From Antedon bifida (taxonomy: Eukaryota > Echinodermata > Crinoidea > Comatulida > Antedonidae), in NCBI GenBank assembly GCA_963402885.1, contig OY727093.1, forward strand, positions 558,001-622,000: a stretch of 64,000 nt of DNA, read 5' to 3'. How positions within the stretch are numbered: position 1 is the stretch's first letter; each line of letters begins with the position of its first letter. Below, piece after piece: positions 52,401 through 63,800 of the stretch. The position numbers were made by a program, and so were the translations under genes. Under the pieces are notes generated by a model. It searched no databases and was not told the origin of the DNA. It saw nothing but the letters and a program-made list of their open reading frames with translations.

Positions 52401-55400
52401 TTTTTGTAATGATTCAAACCAATTCTGTGCAAGCTGAAAAAACAATCATTGAAATATGTAAGAATGGGAAAATTTGAAATTAAAAAAAATAACAATAGAT
52501 GAAGATGAGATGCGATATATATATAAAAGTCTAAAATAGATCCTTGTAAAAATAAAAGATAGACTTAAAACCCACATGACACTTATTTAAACATGGGTGA
52601 ACGTGAACTTTCTATTTTAGTGGTGGGGTCAGGGAGTGGCAATAAAAGGCACAACACAAGTGACAGTTTAGACGATCCATCGTATCATGATTGGCTAAAT
52701 TACTTGCGATACTACATACTTTTTGTTGCGTCTAAGTGGGATCCAAGCTTAACTTACTTACAGTAACATACTGGTACCAAATATGGTACAAATCAAAACA
52801 CCATTAGTAAAAGATATGCTTCTCTATAAAAACTTTAACTTACATCTTGTTCACTAGTATTAAAGTCTTCCAGAAAAGCTTGATAATTGATTGTGAGATC
52901 TTGATTCACTTTGAGCTGGGCCATCAAAGCTTTGAATTGTTTATTAGTCAGTTTGAAACAAAAATTATCAAGAATTCGACGGAATTGGGAGGCATCAACA
53001 CGCCCTCGCTTTTCACGATCAAATGCACCAAATGCCTGAAGAAAAAAACAAGTCATATAGTTGAATTGTTATTTATGATAATTTGGGAATTAATATTGGA
53101 AATTAAAATAATTTTAGGATTAGCAATATCTAAAAGCTTGTGACAGAAGTAAACAATTAATCCAGTGTTATTATGTTTTAAATTTTATCTGATTTTGATT
53201 CAAAATAAATATGATCAGATGAGAATTTTTCATACAAAGCAAATTGCTAAATAACTGTTGAAATAGAGAAACTCACAGCCATCAAGACACCTAGATTCTC
53301 CATAACCATTAACTTGATCTTTTTGACAGCTTTATCTGGTGGAAGTTGGGAGAAGGTTTCTGGTCGGACCACTGGATGATTCTTCTGTCGGTATTTCAAT
53401 TCCCGAGCCTCATCAAAAGCATCCAAGAATTCGGTGTAGTTTAACATATTGCTGCCTGACATCAATCCAATTCTACAAAAAAGCATAAAAACCTCCAAAT
53501 AAAAAGTAAATGAAAAAGAGGAATATAATAACATGTTACGTTTCTATGTTTTCTGGAACTTTTCATTGGAAGAAATGCCTTTTAAAAAGTGACACTTTCT
53601 ATTGTGATTTCAATTTAAAAACATATTTATTTTCTTCCAAAATACAAAAAAAAACAAAAATAAAGATAGTACAAATTGAAATGTAAAAAAATGGATGGAG
53701 GCAGAATAAAAAAAAAAGATAAAAATCTTGAGGTGGGATTGCCTAAGACAAGTTGATATCTTAACAATAAACAAATAAATAAACGAGAACAATTTGAATA
53801 TAAAATTACCTCTGCAAAAACTCCATCAGAATGTCATCAGTGACTAAATAGTTATGTTCAAGAAGCACCTTCTGAAGATCTTTGATGGAGATCTTCCCAG
53901 TGTTGCCAGTGTCAATGGCATTGAAGGCTTCTTGAAAGGAGCTGTAACGATCTCTAAAACGGTCTTTTAAGCCTTGCTCTAGCTGGTCAGCAGAGATAAA
54001 TGTTGCATTCTGAGCCTGGTTTAGTGTGATATTCATTCTGAAATTAAGAATTTACAACGTAATTAATAGTTGGTTTAAAAGTATAAGGCAATGAAAATGA
54101 GTAAAAACCAAACTAGTACTTTCTACTGAGTAGGGTAAAGGTGGGTTGGATGGGTGTGCTTTGGGGTTTATAATCAATCTAAAGCTCTGTCTACACTATC
54201 AAAATAGGTTGACAAAAAAAAGTATGATGTGCCCAAATATGGTAGTGATATGCTTAAATATGGTAGTGATATGACATCTATATAATATGGGCACATCACA
54301 TTTTTTTGTCACTTTCACCATAATTAACTGCAGTAATAATTGCAGTTGAAGTCCTCAAATGTTTCAAAATGATTGCCATAAAAACTTACTGCTTTTGCTG
54401 CTGGTCATCATGATGTAGTTCTAGATTTGCCTGAGAGTTGTCTACAATTCTCTTGCTGACACCCTCACCGTCTCCAGGAGCGAATGCTTGTCCCATCATC
54501 TTTAGAAAGTATTGGTGATCAATATAGCCTTTGTCTTGAGGATCATACCTAAAGTTGAGAAAGTTACATGCATAATTTTCAATTTGGTGGGCATCCAAAT
54601 TTTACACTAGACAGAGGGGAGACTATACATTGTTTGATGCACCCTAGGTAAACTGTAATATCAAGAATGTTTGTGTAATATCATGTTTATCACATAGTTC
54701 ACCAAAACAATCTTTGATCGGTATTTATTAAATGATACAATGATAAATCAATGTACCGGTGGTTAGAGGAGACCCATTCACATGTGGATCTTCAAAGAGC
54801 TCTATGAAGTCTGTATAACTTAAATGATACAATGGTATACAAATTACCACCAATTTATCACCAACAAAATAAAGTAATTCTAACCTCTTCCAAAGACGAC
54901 TAAATTCATCCTTGGTCATGGTTATCAAGAAAGTGTAGAGAAGGTCGCGGAGTTCTTTCCGCGTGATGACACCGTTGCTGTTCTTATCGATTGATCTGAA
55001 AGCCTTTGCCAAATCATGATATTGTCTCTCTGCTTTAGCCACCAGGATCTGGTGTACCTCTTCCGCTATTAACTTGGCTGGGGCTAGAGTTTGGTTATAT
55101 CTGGAATCAAAGTAAAATATTTGATTTTTAATAATAAAAACTATAAAATATTCAGCCTATTTTTTTATGATCCTGTACTCCTTTTTATATCTCCAATTAT
55201 AAATAGTTTTCTCTTCTTTCTGGCTGTTTTACTATAATTTTTTGATTTGATCTCCATAAAACTAATACTCATAACATTTTCTATTTTTTGTTTGGTTGTT
55301 GCATATTTCGAATAGTATTTAATTGTTTTATAGACTTTTTTCAACTTCAATCAAAGTATATTATGATTGCAATGAATAAATAAATTCAGCCTACACGAAT

Positions 55401-57697
55401 GATGTAATCATTAAGCAGCAACAAAAGCCCAATTTCCCTCCTTACCTGTGGTCCGAATCCAGCCATTTGTGACCCTCTTCTGTGTCCACAAGTTCAAACT
55501 TATCTAAGAACTGACGGTAGTTGAGTTTAGTTCGTCTACTAATACCAATCCGTGACATGAGGGATACAAATTCTTGATCAGAAATGACAAACATCATGGT
55601 ACCCATAATTCGGTTGAAATCGTCACGACCTATCAATCCATCATGATCGTCATCCAGTTTGTAAAAAGCGTCTCTTAAACTCTGTAAAGTAAACAATATT
55701 ATTTGTTTTTTTTAACAATACAGTGTACAAGAAACGCAAAAATATAATTTAAAAACATCTAGTCATTGATTGCATTAGAATTTACTTTACTAATTACTTT
55801 CTCAACTAACTAAAAATACGTAATAGCTTGTTACCTACCCCATAGGTTTCTCTAAGCTTACTGAGAAGCTTAGATCCAACTTGATCTGCTGTCATTTTTT
55901 GTATTGGTAAATCAATGTACTGGTGGTTAGAGGAGTGCTGTATTTCTAAACCAGGCCCATTCACACGTGGATCTTCAAAGAGCTCTATGAAGTCTGTATA
56001 ACTTAGAGGTATTTTGGAAATACCAAGGCGGTCACAGAGAATTTGAAACTGATCATCTAACATATACATTCCAAAACTCTCCAACACCTAAAATAAAATG
56101 ACAAAAGAGATTGTTTTTAATGTCTGAAGCCATGTTTTAATGTAATTTTATTTTAATTTAAGCACAGTATCAATTTATAGTCAAGATTTCAAATTTCTAA
56201 ACGTAATACAAACCTCTCTGAGTTCCTTTTTGTGTAGTTTTCCTTTTTTGTTTTTACAGTATCTTAAAAAGTTCTGTCGTATATGTGAAGATTTCTGTGA
56301 CATTCGATCTTTCAACTTCATGATGACGGTATCAGCAGACATTTGGTTGGTCTGATTGAGGGCGTTTACTTGGACTTGATAAAGACGCATATCTAAGTCA
56401 GCTTGCCTTTGCTGTTCATTGAGATCACTGAGAACATGAATTTGTGTACTGGTGCCAACGACATCTCCGGGGGAGACATCAACATCAAGTGCGTCTAAGA
56501 ACTGTGCTAACAGAATTTTACCATCACTTCCCTCCTCACAACGGTTCCATAAACTGTAAAATGTAACAATGGTTTACGTCAATACATGTACTTCAAATCA
56601 TGTGACATAATGTGACAAATAATGGGTAATAAGCTCTGTGTACACTATCAAACTAGTTTGACAAAGTTTGATGTGACCAAATATGGTGGTGATAACCCAA
56701 ATATGCTAGTGATATGACATAATCATGTCCATATAATAATAATGGGCACATCACATTTCTTTGTCACATAAAGTTTGATAGTGTAGATATAGCTTTAAAC
56801 ATGAAAGCAACTACCACGCAATATTTTTTCAAATTGAAATAAACTTATTTATTAGGGTAGAATAAATACTTTTAGAATACTATATATTAATTGTTTTCAT
56901 GATTTTTTGTTGTATTCTTTAGTATGTACAGTTTTTTAGTTCATTGTATGATATCTATTACTCGCTCACCTTTCAAGATGGTCATTCGAGAGTGTCATGA
57001 CATGTCTATTCAACAATTTGCGCAAGTTCCGTTTTGTTATATAACCGGTTTCATCCGGATCCATGCCTCGGAATGCGGCACTCAAAGGTTTCCAATATTC
57101 CACGATCTTTTCCTTCAGGATTTCTTCTAATGTGCTCCATGCAAGAGTAGCAGGGGCTGGATCACTGTTGTACCGATGAGCCGAGTTTAACCACTTATGA
57201 CCCTCCTTTATTACAAAAAGTTGAAAAGTAATCATGTCTGCTCTCCTACTTTGTTATTTAATATTTGTATACTGCTTTTATTTTCAAACTTAATTATATA
57301 ATCTTAAGGTTTTTTTTACTCATTTTCTTTTTTTTATTTTCATTATTTATTCTTTTTTTTTTAAGGGTGCATATTAGTTTACACTATGCATCCTCTATGT
57401 ATATGTATACATTGAAGCTGGCCTAAATAGTTCAGTTTCAAGAATGAATTTAATAACAAACAATTTTCAAAAATATTCCACTTTCCAGTGTGTCTAGTTT
57501 TTTATTTCAATAAAAATATTATTTACCTCTGTTTCTCTGACTTCAAAGAGGTCTAAGAATCGATGGTAGTGGATTGAGTTCCTGCCATCTGCATCCAGAA
57601 GATTCATAAGAGCATGCAACTCTTTCTCATTTAAACTAATTGTGAACTTCTCCAGAACCTTCTGAAATTCCTTCCTACTAACTTTACCATCTCGGTT
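49452..57697 (-). CDS. EFCAB6: EFCAB6-like EF-hand protein, last 16 exons (partial, 1090 aa)
   Basis: Exons: 57527-57697, 56970-57205, 56214-56553, 55839-56090, 55446-55681, 54885-55100, 54390-54548, 53810-54037, 53277-53472, 52844-53035, 52200-52433, 51441-51608, 50754-50925, 50368-50452, 49994-50108, 49452-49724; 3273 nt, all in phase. The product is a chain of paired EF-hands, about one pair per 100-120 residues. Some loops look able to bind calcium (DKNSNGVITRKE, DDDHDGLIGRDD, DKNLEGRISYND). Others are degenerate (DPDETGYITKRN, DPQDKGYIDHQY). This multi-EF-hand layout and length suit EFCAB6 (DJ-1-binding protein), found in testis and in ciliary/flagellar settings in vertebrates; a calcium-responsive axonemal or scaffold role is inference. 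The N-terminus lies beyond the window, past the 66-bp satellite. CFAP/EFHC-type proteins are the main alternative. Confidence 0.8.
49800..49960. repeat. GGATGGAT-type minisatellite in EFCAB6-like last intron
   Basis: GATTGGATGGACAACATTGA, AATGGATGAATAACA, GGATGGATGGATACTATTGATGG and similar blocks form a degenerate TGGA repeat. Peptides rich in HPS/IHP on the minus strand are an artefact of it. Confidence 0.75.
51255..51430. repeat. Two-copy tandem duplication (about 88 bp) beside an EFCAB6-like exon
   Basis: TGTTGGATGC followed by GAACTTTTGTATTAACAATT and TACAATTACATTGTATGGCC occurs at 51257 and 51344. The second copy ends about 12 bases from the donor of exon 51441-51608. Confidence 0.8.
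51981..52133. mobile_element. Miniature inverted-repeat element, AGCTCTGTCTACAC family, copy 3
   Basis: TAAAGCTCTAAACTATCAAA at the left; TTTGATAGTGTAGACAGAGC TTA at the right; interior repeats GCCCAAATATGGTAGTGATA. The left end has lost a short part (TGTCTACAC). It lies within an EFCAB6-like intron. Confidence 0.85.
52660..52752. mobile_element. Decayed GGTTCCC-family miniature element
   Basis: ATGATTGGCTAAATTACTTGCG and GTTGCGTCTAAGTGGGATCCAAGCTTA align with the right half of the element upstream of the Rab gene (ATTGGTCAAATTACTTGCG ... GTTGCGTCTAGGGAACCAAGC). Only the right half is recognisable. Confidence 0.5.
54180..54312. mobile_element. Miniature inverted-repeat element, AGCTCTGTCTACAC family, copy 4 (right end truncated)
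   Basis: TAAAGCTCTGTCTACACTAT at the left, internal AAATATGGTAGTGATATG repeated twice, right arm ATGGGCACATCACATTTTTT then TGTCAC, after which the terminal segment is missing. EFCAB6-like intron. Confidence 0.82.
54743..54823 (-). pseudogene. Duplicated exon fragment inside an EFCAB6-like intron
   Basis: This 81-bp piece matches 55908-56005 in the exon 55839-56090, apart from a roughly 21-bp internal deletion and a few substitutions. It still reads YTDFIELFEDPHVNG on the sense strand (parent: YTDFIELFEDPRVNG). It lacks its own splice sites and would disrupt the frame joining exons 54885-55100 and 54390-54548, so I treat it as a nonfunctional copy. Confidence 0.8.
56630..56797. mobile_element. 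Miniature inverted-repeat element, AGCTCTGTCTACAC family, copy 5
   Basis: TAAGCTCTGTGTACACTATC at the left and GATAGTGTAGATATAGCTTTA at the right; interior GATGTGACCAAATATGGTGGTGATA and ATGGGCACATCACATTTCTT. Complete at both ends. EFCAB6-like intron. Confidence 0.85.
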
Positions 57698-57814
57698 CTA
57701 CAACAAAATTGTAATAAATATTATAACTAACTCTGCAAACTTTACATTTCTCTTTCAGTTTTTTAGAACAGCACATTTTTAAACCAATTTCACAATTAAG
57801 TGGCAGAGAAGTCA

Positions 57815-60800
57815 TCATGAATTCATCCATTGGATGGTTAAACTGCTAAACTATTGCATGAGATAAGAGCAGGGACGTAGCCAACATGAGGTAGACAAGG
57901 TGCTCGCCTTGTCTGAATTCATCCATTGGATGGTTAAACTGCTAAACTATTGCATGAGATAAGAGCAGGGACGTAGCCAACATGAGGTAGACGAGGTGCT
58001 CGCCTTGTCTGAATTCATCCATTGGATGGTTAAACTGCTAAACTATTGCATGAGATAAGAGCAGGGACGTAGCCAACATGAGGTAGACGAGGTGCTCGCC
58101 TTGTTAAACTATTGCATGAGATAAGAGCAGGGACGTAGCCAACATGAGGTAGACGAGGTGCTCGCCTTGTTAAACTATTGCATGAGATAAGAGCAGGGAC
58201 GTAGCCAACATGAGGTAGACGAGGTGCTCGCCTTGTTAAACTATTGCATGAGATAAGAGCAGGGACGTAGCCAACATGAGGTAGACGAGGTGCTCGCCTT
58301 GTTAAACTATTGCATGAGATAACAGCAGGGACGTAGCCAACATGAGGTAGACGAGGTGCTCGCCTTGTTAAACTATTGCATGAGATAAGAGCAGGGACGT
58401 AGCCAACATGAGGTAGACGAGGTGCTCGCCTTGTTAAACTATTGCATGAGATAAGAGCAGGGACGTAGCCAACATGAGGTAGACGAGGTGCTCGCCTTGT
58501 TAAACTATTGCATGAGATAAGAGCAGGGACGTAGCCAACATGAGGTAGACGAGGTGCTCGCCTTGTTAAACTATTGCATGAGATAAGAGCAGGGACGTAG
58601 CCAACATGAGGTAGACGAGGTGCTCGCCTTGTTAAACTATTGCATGAGATAAGAGCAGGGACGTAGCCAACATGAGGTAGACGAGGTGCTCGCCTTGTTA
58701 AACTATTGCATGAGATAAGAGCAGGGACGTAGCCAACATGAGGTAGACGAGGTGCTCGCCTTGTTAAACTATTGCATGAGATAAGAGCAGGGACGTAGCC
58801 AACATGAGGTAGACGAGGTGCTCGCCTTGTTAAACTATTGCATGAGATAAGAGCAGGGACGTAGCCAACATGAGGTAGACGAGGTGCTCGCCTTGTTAAA
58901 CTATTGCATGAGATAAGAGCAGGGACGTAGCCAACATGAGGTAGACGAGGTGCTCGCCTTGTTAAACTATTGCATGAGATAAGAGCAGGGACGTAGCCAA
59001 CATGAGGTAGACGAGGTGCTCGCCTTGTTAAACTATTGCATGAGATAAGAGCAGGGACGTAGCCAACATGAGGTAGACGAGGTGCTCGCCTTGTTAAACT
59101 ATTGCATGAGATAAGAGCAGGGACGTAGCCAACATGAGGTAGACGAGGTGCTCGCCTTGTTAAACTATTGCATGAGATAAGAGCAGGGACGTAGCCAACA
59201 TGAGGTAGACGAGGTGCTCGCCTTGTTAAACTATTGCATGAGATAAGAGCAGGGACGTAGCCAACATGAGGTAGACGAGGTGCTCGCCTTGTTAAACTAT
59301 TGCATGAGATAAGAGCAGGGACGTAGCCAACATGAGGTAGACGAGGTGCTCGCCTTGTTAAACTATTGCATGAGATAAGAGCAGGGACGTAGCCAACATG
59401 AGGTAGACGAGGTGCTCGCCTTGTTAAACTATTGCATGAGATAAGAGCAGGGACGTAGCCAACATGAGGTAGACGAGGTGCTCGCCTTGTTAAACTATTG
59501 CATGAGATAAGAGCAGGGACGTAGCCAACATGAGGTAGACGAGGTGCTCGCCTTGTTAAACTATTGCATGAGATAAGAGCAGGGACGTAGCCAACATGAG
59601 GTAGACGAGGTGCTCGCCTTGTTAAACTATTGCATGAGATAAGAGCAGGGACGTAGCCAACATGAGGTAGACGAGGTGCTCGCCTTGTTAAACTATTGCA
59701 TGAGATAAGAGCAGGGACGTAGCCAACATGAGGTAGACGAGGTGCTCGCCTTGTTAAACTATTGCATGAGATAAGAGCAGGGACGTAGCCAACATGAGGT
59801 AGACGAGGTGCTCGCCTTGTTAAACTATTGCATGAGATAAGAGCAGGGACGTAGCCAACATGAGGTAGACGAGGTGCTCGCCTTGTTAAACTATTGCATG
59901 AGATAAGAGCAGGGACGTAGCCAACATGAGGTAGACGAGGTGCTCGCCTTGTTAAACTATTGCATGAGATAAGAGCAGGGACGTAGCCAACATGAGGTAG
60001 ACGAGGTGCTCGCCTTGTTAAACTATTGCATGAGATAAGAGCAGGGACGTAGCCAACATGAGGTAGACGAGGTGCTCGCCTTGTTAAACTATTGCATGAG
60101 ATAAGAGCAGGGACGTAGCCAACATGAGGTAGACGAGGTGCTCGCCTTGTTAAACTATTGCATGAGATAAGAGCAGGGACGTAGCCAACATGAGGTAGAC
60201 GAGGTGCTCGCCTTGTTAAACTATTGCATGAGATAAGAGCAGGGACGTAGCCAACATGAGGTAGACGAGGTGCTCGCCTTGTTAAACTATTGCATGAGAT
60301 AAGAGCAGGGACGTAGCCAACATGAGGTAGACGAGGTGCTCGCCTTGTTAAACTATTGCATGAGATAAGAGCAGGGACGTAGCCAACATGAGGTAGACGA
60401 GGTGCTCGCCTTGTTAAACTATTGCATGAGATAAGAGCAGGGACGTAGCCAACATGAGGTAGACGAGGTGCTCGCCTTGTTAAACTATTGCATGAGATAA
60501 GAGCAGGGACGTAGCCAACATGAGGTAGACGAGGTGCTCGCCTTGTTAAACTATTGCATGAGATAAGAGCAGGGACGTAGCCAACATGAGGTAGACGAGG
60601 TGCTCGCCTTGTTAAACTATTGCATGAGATAAGAGCAGGGACGTAGCCAACATGAGGTAGACGAGGTGCTCGCCTTGTTAAACTATTGCATGAGATAAGA
60701 GCAGGGACGTAGCCAACATGAGGTAGACGAGGTGCTCGCCTTGTTAAACTATTGCATGAGATAAGAGCAGGGACGTAGCCAACATGAGGTAGACGAGGTG

Positions 60801-63800
60801 CTCGCCTTGTTAAACTATTGCATGAGATAAGAGCAGGGACGTAGCCAACATGAGGTAGACGAGGTGCTCGCCTTGTTAAACTATTGCATGAGATAAGAGC
60901 AGGGACGTAGCCAACATGAGGTAGACGAGGTGCTCGCCTTGTTAAACTATTGCATGAGATAAGAGCAGGGACGTAGCCAACATGAGGTAGACGAGGTGCT
61001 CGCCTTGTTAAACTATTGCATGAGATAAGAGCAGGGACGTAGCCAACATGAGGTAGACGAGGTGCTCGCCTTGTTAAACTATTGCATGAGATAAGAGCAG
61101 GGACGTAGCCAACATGAGGTAGACGAGGTGCTCGCCTTGTTAAACTATTGCATGAGATAAGAGCAGGGACGTAGCCAACATGAGGTAGACGAGGTGCTCG
61201 CCTTGTTAAACTATTGCATGAGATAAGAGCAGGGACGTAGCCAACATGAGGTAGACGAGGTGCTCGCCTTGTTAAACTATTGCATGAGATAAGAGCAGGG
61301 ACGTAGCCAACATGAGGTAGACGAGGTGCTCGCCTTGTTAAACTATTGCATGAGATAAGAGCAGGGACGTAGCCAACATGAGGTAGACGAGGTGCTCGCC
61401 TTGTTAAACTATTGCATGAGATAAGAGCAGGGACGTAGCCAACATGAGGTAGACGAGGTGCTCGCCTTGTTAAACTATTGCATGAGATAAGAGCAGGGAC
61501 GTAGCCAACATGAGGTAGACGAGGTGCTCGCCTTGTTAAACTATTGCATGAGATAAGAGCAGGGACGTAGCCAACATGAGGTAGACGAGGTGCTCGCCTT
61601 GTTAAACTATTGCATGAGATAAGAGCAGGGACGTAGCCAACATGAGGTAGACGAGGTGCTCGCCTTGTTAAACTATTGCATGAGATAAGAGCAGGGACGT
61701 AGCCAACATGAGGTAGACGAGGTGCTCGCCTTGTTAAACTATTGCATGAGATAAGAGCAGGGACGTAGCCAACATGAGGTAGACGAGGTGCTCGCCTTGT
61801 TAAACTATTGCATGAGATAAGAGCAGGGACGTAGCCAACATGAGGTAGACGAGGTGCTCGCCTTGTTAAACTATTGCATGAGATAAGAGCAGGGACGTAG
61901 CCAACATGAGGTAGACGAGGTGCTCGCCTTGTTAAACTATTGCATGAGATAAGAGCAGGGACGTAGCCAACATGAGGTAGACGAGGTGCTCGCCTTGTTA
62001 AACTATTGCATGAGATAAGAGCAGGGACGTAGCCAACATGAGGTAGACGAGGTGCTCGCCTTGTTAAACTATTGCATGAGATAAGAGCAGGGACGTAGCC
62101 AACATGAGGTAGACGAGGTGCTCGCCTTGTTAAACTATTGCATGAGATAAGAGCAGGGACGTAGCCAACATGAGGTAGACGAGGTGCTCGCCTTGTTAAA
62201 CTATTGCATGAGATAAGAGCAGGGACGTAGCCAACATGAGGTAGACGAGGTGCTCGCCTTGTTAAACTATTGCATGAGATAAGAGCAGGGACGTAGCCAA
62301 CATGAGGTAGACGAGGTGCTCGCCTTGTTAAACTATTGCATGAGATAAGAGCAGGGACGTAGCCAACATGAGGTAGACGAGGTGCTCGCCTTGTTAAACT
62401 ATTGCATGAGATAAGAGCAGGGACGTAGCCAACATGAGGTAGACGAGGTGCTCGCCTTGTTAAACTATTGCATGAGATAAGAGCAGGGACGTAGCCAACA
62501 TGAGGTAGACGAGGTGCTCGCCTTGTTAAACTATTGCATGAGATAAGAGCAGGGACGTAGCCAACATGAGGTAGACGAGGTGCTCGCCTTGTTAAACTAT
62601 TGCATGAGATAAGAGCAGGGACGTAGCCAACATGAGGTAGACGAGGTGCTCGCCTTGTTAAACTATTGCATGAGATAAGAGCAGGGACGTAGCCAACATG
62701 AGGTAGACGAGGTGCTCGCCTTGTTAAACTATTGCATGAGATAAGAGCAGGGACGTAGCCAACATGAGGTAGACGAGGTGCTCGCCTTGTTAAACTATTG
62801 CATGAGATAAGAGCAGGGACGTAGCCAACATGAGGTAGACGAGGTGCTCGCCTTGTTAAACTATTGCATGAGATAAGAGCAGGGACGTAGCCAACATGAG
62901 GTAGACGAGGTGCTCGCCTTGTTAAACTATTGCATGAGATAAGAGCAGGGACGTAGCCAACATGAGGTAGACGAGGTGCTCGCCTTGTTAAACTATTGCA
63001 TGAGATAAGAGCAGGGACGTAGCCAACATGAGGTAGACGAGGTGCTCGCCTTGTTAAACTATTGCATGAGATAAGAGCAGGGACGTAGCCAACATGAGGT
63101 AGACGAGGTGCTCGCCTTGTTAAACTATTGCATGAGATAAGAGCAGGGACGTAGCCAACATGAGGTAGACGAGGTGCTCGCCTTGTTAAACTATTGCATG
63201 AGATAAGAGCAGGGACGTAGCCAACATGAGGTAGACGAGGTGCTCGCCTTGTTAAACTATTGCATGAGATAAGAGCAGGGACGTAGCCAACATGAGGTAG
63301 ACGAGGTGCTCGCCTTGTTAAACTATTGCATGAGATAAGAGCAGGGACGTAGCCAACATGAGGTAGACGAGGTGCTCGCCTTGTTAAACTATTGCATGAG
63401 ATAAGAGCAGGGACGTAGCCAACATGAGGTAGACGAGGTGCTCGCCTTGTTAAACTATTGCATGAGATAAGAGCAGGGACGTAGCCAACATGAGGTAGAC
63501 GAGGTGCTCGCCTTGTTAAACTATTGCATGAGATAAGAGCAGGGACGTAGCCAACATGAGGTAGACGAGGTGCTCGCCTTGTTAAACTATTGCATGAGAT
63601 AAGAGCAGGGACGTAGCCAACATGAGGTAGACGAGGTGCTCGCCTTGTTAAACTATTGCATGAGATAAGAGCAGGGACGTAGCCAACATGAGGTAGACGA
63701 GGTGCTCGCCTTGTTAAACTATTGCATGAGATAAGAGCAGGGACGTAGCCAACATGAGGTAGACGAGGTGCTCGCCTTGTTAAACTATTGCATGAGATAA

